From the NCBI GenBank assembly GCA_003602475.1, contig QQSC01000009.1, positions 67,267-121,784 on the forward strand: 54,518 bases of DNA. Reading direction: 5' to 3'. The position numbers and the translations under genes were made by a program. Positions 43,118-50,719 of this stretch are shown here, piece by piece (the first letter of the stretch is position 1; each line of letters begins with the position of its first letter). Source of the DNA: Candidatus Poseidoniales archaeon (GTDB lineage: Archaea; Thermoplasmatota; Poseidoniia; Poseidoniales; Poseidoniaceae). The notes under the pieces are model-generated. The model was not told the origin of the DNA, made no database searches, and saw nothing but the letters and a program-made list of their open reading frames with translations.

Positions 43118-44086
43118 ATGGGAACCTTGAGGTACGCCGTCGCCGGCCATCCAATCGCCCATTCCTTGTCCCCGCTGTTGATGCATTTGGTCCATGCGCA
43201 TGTTCAACGAAACCACCCGTTGCCCGAACCTTCCGTAGAGTTGGTTGAGGCCTCCACCATTTCTGACGCCCTTGCATGGGGGTATGCAGGGGCCGTCCCG
43301 TCCCCGCCGGTTTGGGCGTTGACCAACGGCCCGTTTGGCAAGTTTAGAACCAGCACACTCCTCAAGCGAGCCGTTCATGCTGCCTTTGAGGCCACCGCTG
43401 AAACACATGTTGAGCCCGCCCTCTCAACGGCTGCACCTCCTGCAGCAAAGAACCAACTCCCAACACGACAGTTCAATGAAGAGATTTGGTTGAACCTCAC
43501 CTCCCCCCTTAAGCATCAGCTCCATTCAAACGCTGTCAAAGCCCTTGACAATGCCATGGACACCATGAGTGTCAACGCTCTGCGGTGGGATGGCAAAGGA
43601 TGGTGGTCCGCCGGTTTGGACGGCGAGGGACTGTGCGATGCCCTGATTCATTTGGGTTGGAGTCCAAACGAGCATGTCCTCGGTATTTTGGGTGGAGGCG
43701 GTGCTGCAAGGTCGGTTGCCGCAGCATGGACGTCCGCAGGTGGCCGGATTCATCCTCTCGAGGGGAATCGTCCGCTGATGGATGGGCCATGGGACCAAGG
43801 AGTGACGACAGACAATCCACACATTTCAGTTCGCTTTGACCGCGAGATTGACCCGCCAACCGGACCTCGACTCGACGCATGGTACGAACCGATGGACGGC
43901 GATGTAGAGGCGCGTCTCAAAGCCGTCAAGGACGCTCCATACAACGGCCGGTGGATGCTTGTCGCCCAACACCTCGCTTGCTGGCGTCGCCTTTGGGCTC
44001 CAGAACTTGCACAGCATCTGCCCCCACTTGAGGTGTTGATGCATCAACTCCTTGTGGCAGAACACACCCTTGCAGGATATGCATGA
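43118..44086 (+). CDS. aroE: Shikimate dehydrogenase (divergent, with an insertion)
   Basis: A 322-residue NADP-type shikimate dehydrogenase, which reduces 3-dehydroshikimate in aromatic amino acid synthesis. The substrate site opens YAVAGHPIAHSLSPLLM (H-S-L-S-P). The catalytic lysine is in LNLTSPLKHQL (about 132), the acid in SAGLDGEGLCDAL (about 167) and the nucleotide loop is GGGGAARSVAAAW (about 191-203). It is 40-50 residues longer than usual. The extra sequence lies at about 60-120 between the shikimate motif and the lysine motif, and is rich in Ala/Thr/Pro (HVEPALSTAAPPAAKNQ). ATG 43118 is used; the frame is open upstream but without homology. It faces the flotillin operon divergently. 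Confidence 0.82.
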   Translation: MGTLRYAVAGHPIAHSLSPLLMHLVHAHVQRNHPLPEPSVELVEASTISDALAWGYAGAVPSPPVWALTNGPFGKFRTSTLLKRAVHAAFEATAETHVEPALSTAAPPAAKNQLPTRQFNEEIWLNLTSPLKHQLHSNAVKALDNAMDTMSVNALRWDGKGWWSAGLDGEGLCDALIHLGWSPNEHVLGILGGGGAARSVAAAWTSAGGRIHPLEGNRPLMDGPWDQGVTTDNPHISVRFDREIDPPTGPRLDAWYEPMDGDVEARLKAVKDAPYNGRWMLVAQHLACWRRLWAPELAQHLPPLEVLMHQLLVAEHTLAGYA

Positions 44087-44125
44087 AAGGAAAAGGGTCA
44101 TGGCGATGCCTTGGCTAGGACCTTC

Positions 44126-46855
44126 ATGCGCCGAGGACCTTTGGCGGTCGTGCTTCTGGTGAGTTCACTCCTGTTGTGCTCGCTACCGGTTGCCGCTGTT
44201 CTCTCGGAGGGCACCTCGTTCGAGGATGCCCACACGGGGCCGGACTTTCCAGTAGGATGGGATGAATTTCGTCTTGATGGCCCTTTTTCTCAAGAAGTCA
44301 GGATGATTTATCCAAGCATGGAAGCTGGTGAAGGCGCTGAAATGGCAGGAAACGGGCCCTTTCCCTGGCTCTTCTTCGTCGGGGATTCCGGAGAAGGGAT
44401 TTCTGATTACATGCTGTTGACCGAACGTTTGGCGAATCGAGGTTTCATCGTCATGGTGACGACACCGTTTCAAGATGAAACCGATTTGAACCAAGTGAGC
44501 GATCGCATCACCGACGCTGTGGACGTGATGATACAACAAAACCAGACCAACCTTCACGTGCTTGGATCAGCGGGCAACATTGACCTGGATCATTGGGCAT
44601 TGGCCGGTCACGGCAAAGGGGCAACAGCCGCTTATCTCTCGTACCCGTACTGGAATTTCAGCGTTCACTCCACGTCGATTCATCCCCCGAGAGGTGTGGT
44701 CGGTTTGGGATTGGATTTGAGTGACCTCGACGAGGACTTCTCATGGTCCACCTACCGAAGCGATGCTGTCTTGCCTCAGCCGAACACGGGGTTGTTCATC
44801 ACCGGTACCGTCGATGAAGTGGCCCCTTCTCAAACCAACATGGAACGCGTTGAGACGCACGGTGGTATCGGGTGGCATTGGATGCACCTGTTGGGTGCAG
44901 ACCATTATCAGTTTCAAGACACGTCCTCGGTGTTCGAAAACGAAGATCCCACCCTCAGTCAATCCGCTCAATTGGATCTTACTGCCAATCATGTGATTCC
45001 CTACCTGAACACCGTGCTTCACGGTGATCACGGCTCGTTTAGAGCGGCGTTTAACCGACCGCAAGCCCCGTCAGAAGTAAGTGACCCAAATGCCTACATT
45101 TCAGAGCATCTCGTTCCGAGTGAATTTTTGAGGTTGACCAATTTCACCACCTCCAACAACCTTTCTGAGCCCCTTGACGGTCTCCAGACGCTCAATCTTT
45201 CCTCGAACTTTACACTGCGGGACGGTACGCCGTACGCCGCCCTCCCGTCAACGTGGAACGTGGCCGTTGAGTGCGGTTGGAAAGGCCACTCATGGCTCGC
45301 CAACGGTTCCTTGAACGAAAGCGGGGTGGCCATGTGCTCGTACCCCATGGGCCCAGTAGCGCCCGGTGTTCACCAAGCATGGATGCGCGTCGCAGTAGAG
45401 GGTGCACCGAGCACCGTATTCACGACTGTCGAACGGACGAACACGCCCATGCAATTGACCAGCCCGGTACCTACTGTGTTCGTACCTCAGCGAGGGTCAA
45501 GCCTGCTGAACATCTCTGACGTTGCCATTGACCCTGATGGCCAACCGGTGCGGGCGGTCAACGCAACGTTGGTCGGCCCCGATGCCAGTCATTTCCGAGT
45601 CGTGTTGTCTTCCGACGGCCTCAGTTTGACGGTTGACCACCCCGATGATGAGGAGTGGCTTGGTGAATGCCAACTCCGGTTGGCATTGGCAAGCGATGGA
45701 GGCGTCCAAGACGAGGCCAACACCAGCCTCCGTGTTTTACTTACAGAAGTGGATGACCGTGTCCGTTCGAGGGGTGTTGTGCCCATTCAAGAACTCCAGG
45801 AAGACGGGGATCCACTCGCCCTTGACCTCTTGGAATATGTTGAAGATCCCGAAGGTCAGCCGTTGTCCCTGACCATCAATGAAGAAGCGTTTGGAAATGC
45901 AGGTCCGGTGCGCTTCTCTCTCGAAGGGACGGTGCTGACCGTTGTCCCCCTTGAACACCGGTACGGTTCGGTGGTGCTGCGCGTCATGGTCAGTGACGGC
46001 ACAACGCAGCCGCTTGAGGTTAGTGTGCCGCTCGTGGTCAACTCAGTCAACGACCCTGTTGTTCTCAACATCAGCATGTGGACTGACCTTGCCTTCGACG
46101 AAGACGACCATCTTGCCGTTCCGTTGGGGCCTTGGGCGTACGATGTCGACGGCGATTCATTGGTATGGAGCGTGGAACACAACCATTCCGAGCTAACGGC
46201 CAACGTGGTGAACGGAACGCTGCATCTTGAAGCCTCTACACACTGGAACGGTGTGTTCTCAAACGTTCGTCTCAGTGTTTCAGACGGTGGTCAACCCTCT
46301 GTCAGGAGCCTCAACGTTACGGTTAACCCCGTTGGGGACATGCCGGTGGCCACCATCACGTCGTTGCAATTGCTTGAGGGATCCCAAACAGCCACCATGC
46401 AGTGGAGAATAGCGGATGTGGACGGCCAACTCAACACCAGCGGTACGGTTCTGGTGGACGGGCAAGAGGTGTCAACGAATCATTCGTGTCTTTCCGATAC
46501 ACCGACCCAGTCTCAATGCGTCTCGTTGATGGCGTTCCCATCTGGAATTTCGGGTTCTGTCTCCGTTGAGTTGCGTCTATGGGATGATGAATTGATGCGC
46601 ACCGGTGTGGTCACGTACCTCTACGATACGGGGGGCAACGCCTCGGTTTCAACAGAAGAAGACGCCGGGGTTCAATCAGGTCTCCCCACCGGTTGGTTGT
46701 TGGGCGGATTGGGCGTGTTGTTGGTAGGGGCGTTGGTCTTCTTCTTGACCAACCGGTCACCGCCTCCGGCTTCCCCATCGATTCATAGCGATGCACGCAA
46801 CGATTCTGAACCCGCCAAGAAGGGTTTGCTTGAGCGTGCGAGAGAGCGTTTGTGA
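44126..46855 (+). CDS. Secreted anchored surface protein: alpha/beta-hydrolase domain lacking its nucleophile plus cadherin-like repeats
   Basis: A 909-residue protein: signal peptide (PLAVVLLVSSLLLCSLPVAA), an alpha/beta-hydrolase domain (about 30-310) of the chlorophyllase/dienelactone type ('WLFFVGDSGEGISDYMLL', 'LANRGFIVMVTTPF'), then beta-rich cadherin/dystroglycan-like repeats (with EVDDRV, SVNDPV), and a C-terminal TM helix (WLLGGLGVLLVGALVFFL) with a charged tail. The nucleophile elbow reads G161-H-G163-K-G165, so glycine replaces serine, while Asp230 (TGTVDE) and His260 (GADHY) are kept. A non-enzymatic, binding role is therefore likely. ATG 44126 has AGGA 5 nt upstream; TTG 44111 is an alternative. 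It is convergent with the PKD gene. Confidence 0.83.
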   Translation: MRRGPLAVVLLVSSLLLCSLPVAAVLSEGTSFEDAHTGPDFPVGWDEFRLDGPFSQEVRMIYPSMEAGEGAEMAGNGPFPWLFFVGDSGEGISDYMLLTERLANRGFIVMVTTPFQDETDLNQVSDRITDAVDVMIQQNQTNLHVLGSAGNIDLDHWALAGHGKGATAAYLSYPYWNFSVHSTSIHPPRGVVGLGLDLSDLDEDFSWSTYRSDAVLPQPNTGLFITGTVDEVAPSQTNMERVETHGGIGWHWMHLLGADHYQFQDTSSVFENEDPTLSQSAQLDLTANHVIPYLNTVLHGDHGSFRAAFNRPQAPSEVSDPNAYISEHLVPSEFLRLTNFTTSNNLSEPLDGLQTLNLSSNFTLRDGTPYAALPSTWNVAVECGWKGHSWLANGSLNESGVAMCSYPMGPVAPGVHQAWMRVAVEGAPSTVFTTVERTNTPMQLTSPVPTVFVPQRGSSLLNISDVAIDPDGQPVRAVNATLVGPDASHFRVVLSSDGLSLTVDHPDDEEWLGECQLRLALASDGGVQDEANTSLRVLLTEVDDRVRSRGVVPIQELQEDGDPLALDLLEYVEDPEGQPLSLTINEEAFGNAGPVRFSLEGTVLTVVPLEHRYGSVVLRVMVSDGTTQPLEVSVPLVVNSVNDPVVLNISMWTDLAFDEDDHLAVPLGPWAYDVDGDSLVWSVEHNHSELTANVVNGTLHLEASTHWNGVFSNVRLSVSDGGQPSVRSLNVTVNPVGDMPVATITSLQLLEGSQTATMQWRIADVDGQLNTSGTVLVDGQEVSTNHSCLSDTPTQSQCVSLMAFPSGISGSVSVELRLWDDELMRTGVVTYLYDTGGNASVSTEEDAGVQSGLPTGWLLGGLGVLLVGALVFFLTNRSPPPASPSIHSDARNDSEPAKKGLLERARERL

Positions 46856-46864
46856 TCAACAGGC

Positions 46865-47662
46865 TCAGGCTGCAGCGGGGGCGGTGGTTGTCCACGCACC
46901 CATGGGCTTGTGCCAGTCCCGTACTTGGTCGGTTTCCAAGCGCAACTGAATGCGTTGCCCTTCTTCCAACACGACATCCTCGAAGTCAAAATCCACGACG
47001 AGTTCGTTGGAGCGGAAGGTGTCGTCAAACAACACCTCGGTCATCGTGACCTGTTCTTCGTCAAGGAGTTCGTACACCACGCGGAGATGGCATTCTTGCA
47101 GAGGGTTGCGCAAGGCGCATGATTCGCTGCTGCCGTCGTGTTCAACCATCACGTATCCCTCAAGGGTGGCCGTTCCGTCGTGTTCGCTCAGGGGAATGAT
47201 GGTGTCCTTTGCTGTGGGGGCACAGACGCATTCCATGTTGTCCACTTCAACCTCGGAGTCAAGGTCGACCGTGACCGTAAGTTCTCGGGTTTCAACGTCG
47301 TTGCCGTTGGTGATCGTCGCCGTCACCGTGTGGTGGCCCGGGGTTTCGAAGGCGTGGGTGACGTCTGAACCCGTGGCGGTTGTGCCGTCGGCGAAATCCC
47401 AAACAACAAGGCCATCCATGTTGCTGGTGCTGAACGAGAAGAGGTGGAAAATCTCCTCAACCTGTTGCTCCTCGTTGTTGTCGCCCTCATCAACCTCAAC
47501 CATCACGTACCGGTTGGTACCGTTGTAGGCATCGGCTGAAATTGAGAATCCCTCATCAGAGGATGAGAACTCAACAAGGTTGGTTCCAAAAACAGCGTAA
47601 CTGGAGCCGGCTCCCACTGCGAAGATTAGAGCCAGCACGGCGGCGAGTTGGAACTTGGACAT
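46865..47662 (-). CDS. Secreted protein with PKD-like domain
   Basis: A 265-residue protein with an N-terminal hydrophobic signal or anchor (LAAVLALIFAVGAGSSYAVFG). An acidic stretch 'EVDEGDNNEEQQVEE' precedes a PKD-type beta-sandwich (about 84-122): VVWDFADGTTATGSDVTHAF ends with 'TPGHHTVTATITN', the canonical W-x-F-G-D-G...H-x-Y/F arrangement. The remainder is a second beta-rich domain with cysteines C-x-C near 'NMECVCAP' and 'SCALRNPLQEC', perhaps disulfide-bonded. PKD domains often mediate protein or polysaccharide contact at the surface. The frame is open upstream to 47761, but that part overlaps the carboxyltransferase 3' end; ATG 47662 begins a proper signal. Function unknown. Confidence 0.77.
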   Translation of the reverse strand: MSKFQLAAVLALIFAVGAGSSYAVFGTNLVEFSSSDEGFSISADAYNGTNRYVMVEVDEGDNNEEQQVEEIFHLFSFSTSNMDGLVVWDFADGTTATGSDVTHAFETPGHHTVTATITNGNDVETRELTVTVDLDSEVEVDNMECVCAPTAKDTIIPLSEHDGTATLEGYVMVEHDGSSESCALRNPLQECHLRVVYELLDEEQVTMTEVLFDDTFRSNELVVDFDFEDVVLEEGQRIQLRLETDQVRDWHKPMGAWTTTAPAAA

Positions 47663-47721
47663 ACTCTCCAAACTGACTTCGCATTCATAAGTAGGTGTTT
47701 TTCTGGCAGGTGAAAAAAGAA

Positions 47722-49284
47722 TCACAGGGGGATGTTTCCGTGTTTCTTTGGAGGCGACCATTCGCGTTTGGTCTTCAGAATGTTGAGGGCTCGTATCAAG
47801 CGCAGCCGGCTTTCCTGAGGTTCGATGACATCGTCCAGCCAGCCGTTGCGTGCAGCCACGTACGGGTCACCGAATTTGGCCTTGTATTCATCAACGAGTC
47901 GTTGACGGACGCTTTCTTTCTCTTCCTCAGGTGCTGCCCCAATCTCCCGTCGATGAATGATGTTCACTGCGCCCTCGGCCCCCATCACGGCGAGTTCTGC
48001 CGTTGGCCATGCCACGTTGTAGTCGCTCTGCAGGTGCTTGCACGACATGGCGAGGTAAGCGCCTCCGTAGGCTTTGCGAGTGACGAGGGTGAGTTTTGGA
48101 ACGGTGGCTTCGGCGTAGGCAAACAGCAACTTGGCTCCGTGGCGAATGATGCCGCCCCACTCCTGAACAACACCGGGCAAGAATCCGGGGACGTCCTCAA
48201 AGGTGACAAGTGGGATGTTGAACGCGTCGCATGTTCGGATAAAACGGGCGGCTTTGATTGAGGCATCGATGTCCAAGCAACCAGCCAGCACTTTGGGTTG
48301 ATTGCCCACGACGCCAATTGTCTGGCCGTTCAACCGGGCAAACCCGATGATGATGTTCTCTGCGTAGGCCGGGAAGAATTCCATGAAATCCCCGTCATCA
48401 ACCACCTCTGAGACGACTTGAACCATGTCGTAAGGCTTGTTTGGATTGTCGGGGACCAATTCCTGCAAGTGATCGTTGCTTCGGTCGGTGGGGTCTGCTG
48501 TGGGAACCACCGGGGGATCGGCCATGTTATGGTCTGGCAAAAAGGACAGAATGGTTGCAGCGAGTTCACAGGCTTCTTCCTCATCATCGGCGATGAGGGA
48601 AGCGATGCCTGAGCGAGAAGCGTGAAGGTTTGCACCACCAAGTCCGGCAGCGTCCACTTCACCGCTCATGACCTCGGGGGTCTCAAGCGGTGATGACATG
48701 AAGAGTTGACCGTGTTCCTCTCCAAGGATGGTAAAATCCGAAAGTGAGGCGGCGAGGGCTGAGGCTCCAACCACGGGGCCGAGAACCACGCTGATCATGG
48801 GGATTCGTCCGCTGCACTGCACCAGCCGATCCAGCATCACTCCGGTGCCAGCAAGGGCGTTCACACCGTCTTGTGCTCGCTGACCGCCACCGTCCCACAT
48901 ACAGATGAGTGGAGCTTTGGCGCGTTCGGCCATCTCCACCACTTTGGCAATTTTCATGGCGTGCATTTCACCCATGCTGCCGCCGTGGACGCTGAAGTCT
49001 TGGGCGAAGCAGTACACTCGGCGCCCCTCAATGGTGCCTTGGCCGGTGACGACCCCGTCGCCGAGGGTTGGGTGCATGAACATCTGATGGTCGACCGTTC
49101 GGTGGGTCACGAAGGTGTCGAGTTCGAGGAACGAGCCTTCATCGAGCAACGTACCGATGCGATCCCTTGCTGTTCCGCGTCCGCTCACTCGAATGCTCTC
49201 TTGGCGCTTGAGTCCCCCGCCCAGGCGAGCAGCCTCTCGCTTGCCTCGCAAGTCTTCTGTGCGATGGTCAGCGTTTCCTTGCAC
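47722..49284 (-). CDS. Acyl-CoA (propionyl/acetyl-CoA type) carboxylase carboxyltransferase subunit
   Basis: A 520-residue carboxyltransferase beta subunit that moves CO2 from biotin to acyl-CoA. Two crotonase-like halves are visible. The first holds 'VYCFAQDFSVHGGSMGEMHAMKI' in pattern and the oxyanion loop GGGQRAQDGVNALAG. The second holds 'FEDVPGFLPGVVQEWGGIIRHGAKLL' in pattern and KAYGGAYLAM, both typical of PccB/AccD5/MmdA. Its ending, KTKREWSPPKKHGNIPL, is also typical. Partner biotin carboxylase and biotin carrier genes are not in the window. The start is GTG at 49284. The gene is 37 nt downstream of gatD. Possible roles are propionyl-CoA/odd-chain breakdown or malonyl-CoA formation; motifs alone do not decide. 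Confidence 0.93.
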   Translation of the reverse strand: MQGNADHRTEDLRGKREAARLGGGLKRQESIRVSGRGTARDRIGTLLDEGSFLELDTFVTHRTVDHQMFMHPTLGDGVVTGQGTIEGRRVYCFAQDFSVHGGSMGEMHAMKIAKVVEMAERAKAPLICMWDGGGQRAQDGVNALAGTGVMLDRLVQCSGRIPMISVVLGPVVGASALAASLSDFTILGEEHGQLFMSSPLETPEVMSGEVDAAGLGGANLHASRSGIASLIADDEEEACELAATILSFLPDHNMADPPVVPTADPTDRSNDHLQELVPDNPNKPYDMVQVVSEVVDDGDFMEFFPAYAENIIIGFARLNGQTIGVVGNQPKVLAGCLDIDASIKAARFIRTCDAFNIPLVTFEDVPGFLPGVVQEWGGIIRHGAKLLFAYAEATVPKLTLVTRKAYGGAYLAMSCKHLQSDYNVAWPTAELAVMGAEGAVNIIHRREIGAAPEEEKESVRQRLVDEYKAKFGDPYVAARNGWLDDVIEPQESRLRLIRALNILKTKREWSPPKKHGNIPL

Positions 49285-49321
49285 GGTTGTCCCACTCCCT
49301 CTCGGCTTTTGATTGAAGCGC

Positions 49322-50680
49322 TCAACCTCGCAGGTTTTCGCGGTGTTCCCCGCAAAGGTTGCTCTGCATGGCTTCGCTGATTTCCATGCCTTGGGATAGG
49401 CACCAGTGGAGTTTGACGATCATCGCTTCGGGGGTGCCGTTGACGCCGTGGCCCAACAGGCCCATTTCCCGCTGCTTTCGCCCTTTGGCGTAGACGTTCA
49501 TGTCGATTGGGCCGTGGATGCATTGATTGACCACCAAAACGGGAAGGTTTCTGTTCATGCAGCGGGTCATGGTGCGCCACAGCAACGTGTTTTCCGGAGC
49601 GTCTCCCATGGGGTCGTCAATGGGCAAATGGCCCAAGCCAGTGCCGTGGATGACCACGCCCTGCACCCCGGTGGCGATGACGGCTTCCACATGCTCCCCG
49701 TGAAGCCAAGGCCCTGCGATGAATTGACCAAGGCGTTGGCCCACTTCGTACAGCGATGGTGCGGCGTTTATGGGTCGGCTTGACACAACATCCACACTCG
49801 CTTCATAAGCCGGCGCGAGGTTGTGTTCCAGACCATCCGAGGTTACGTCGATCGTGGCCAACGCTTCTGCGTTGACGGGTTGAAACGCATCGCGACGAGA
49901 TGAATGCAGTTTGCGAACGCCCAAACCGGAATGAACGGCCATGCGTCCGTCGCTTTGCCCTTCGTGCATCACAACCACGACATTGTCGCCGAGTTCACCT
50001 GTCGGCAACGGACCATTGGCCGCCCAATGCACGGCTGAAAGGAGGTTCTCAGTGGCGTCGGTGGATCCACGGTCACTTGAGCGCTGGGAACCCACCATGA
50101 CGACGGGGCCTGGCAATCGGCCGCCCCGTCCCGCAAAGGCAAAACTCAGCGCAGCTGCGGTGTAGTGGAGGGTGTCGGTCCCGTGGGCGATAACAACACC
50201 TCGGCACCCTTCGTTGAACGCCTCCTCAACGGCTTTGGCCATGTTGTTCCAGTGTTGCGGTCTGATGTCGTCGCTGAACATGTTGCCCATCTTGATCGTG
50301 TCAATGTTGGCCATGGCGGCCAGTTCAGGGAGCGATGCCAACAATTCTTCGGGTTCCGAACGAGCCACCACGGCACCCGTGGCGTAATCCACTTTTGATG
50401 CGATGGTCCCACCGGTATGGACGATTCGTACGGAGGGCCGGTCGTTGTTGTCGATTTTCTCGACCTCAACAACAGGAGGTTGGGCCACGTTGTGGGGGCC
50501 GAGGTCCTCGCAGGACACCACGTCCTCATGGCGGAAACTGACGTTGTAACCGTTGTCGAGTTTGAGGGTGATGTGACGTGGAGCGGCGTCGGGGAGGACC
50601 CTTCCTTCGTGGCGAACCTCGCCGTTATGCGAAGCGACCAGAATCACGGCACGGTGGCCGATTTCAGGCTTGTTGTCCAT
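49322..50680 (-). CDS. gatD: Glu-tRNA(Gln) amidotransferase subunit D
   Basis: A 452-residue GatD, the asparaginase-like subunit of archaeal GatDE. It releases ammonia from glutamine or asparagine to make Gln-tRNA(Gln). An N-terminal beta-barrel (about 1-70, AVILVASHNGEVRHEGRVLP) precedes the asparaginase domain: HTGGTIASKVD (T89 and neighbours), VIAHGTDTLHYT (T168, D169) and GVRKLHSSRRDAF carrying the catalytic lysine. The 'SKVDYATGAV' insertion separates GatD from ordinary asparaginases. GatE, which is often adjacent, is absent here; the next gene is a carboxyltransferase. Length matches GatD. It starts at ATG 50680 without an obvious ribosome-binding site. Confidence 0.93.
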   Translation of the reverse strand: MDNKPEIGHRAVILVASHNGEVRHEGRVLPDAAPRHITLKLDNGYNVSFRHEDVVSCEDLGPHNVAQPPVVEVEKIDNNDRPSVRIVHTGGTIASKVDYATGAVVARSEPEELLASLPELAAMANIDTIKMGNMFSDDIRPQHWNNMAKAVEEAFNEGCRGVVIAHGTDTLHYTAAALSFAFAGRGGRLPGPVVMVGSQRSSDRGSTDATENLLSAVHWAANGPLPTGELGDNVVVVMHEGQSDGRMAVHSGLGVRKLHSSRRDAFQPVNAEALATIDVTSDGLEHNLAPAYEASVDVVSSRPINAAPSLYEVGQRLGQFIAGPWLHGEHVEAVIATGVQGVVIHGTGLGHLPIDDPMGDAPENTLLWRTMTRCMNRNLPVLVVNQCIHGPIDMNVYAKGRKQREMGLLGHGVNGTPEAMIVKLHWCLSQGMEISEAMQSNLCGEHRENLRG

Positions 50681-50719
50681 GGGTTGCTGGGGAGAGCGGC
50701 ATCACATGAAGGGTTCGGC

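Noticed and set aside
46853-46858. Fourth TGATCA at a convergent junction
   Set aside because: Only the plus-strand stop is part of it; the minus-strand stop is at 46865-46867, so it does not belong to the zero-spacer class.
47663-47761. Upstream extension of the PKD protein frame
   Set aside because: It overlaps the carboxyltransferase 3' end and precedes a proper signal peptide start.
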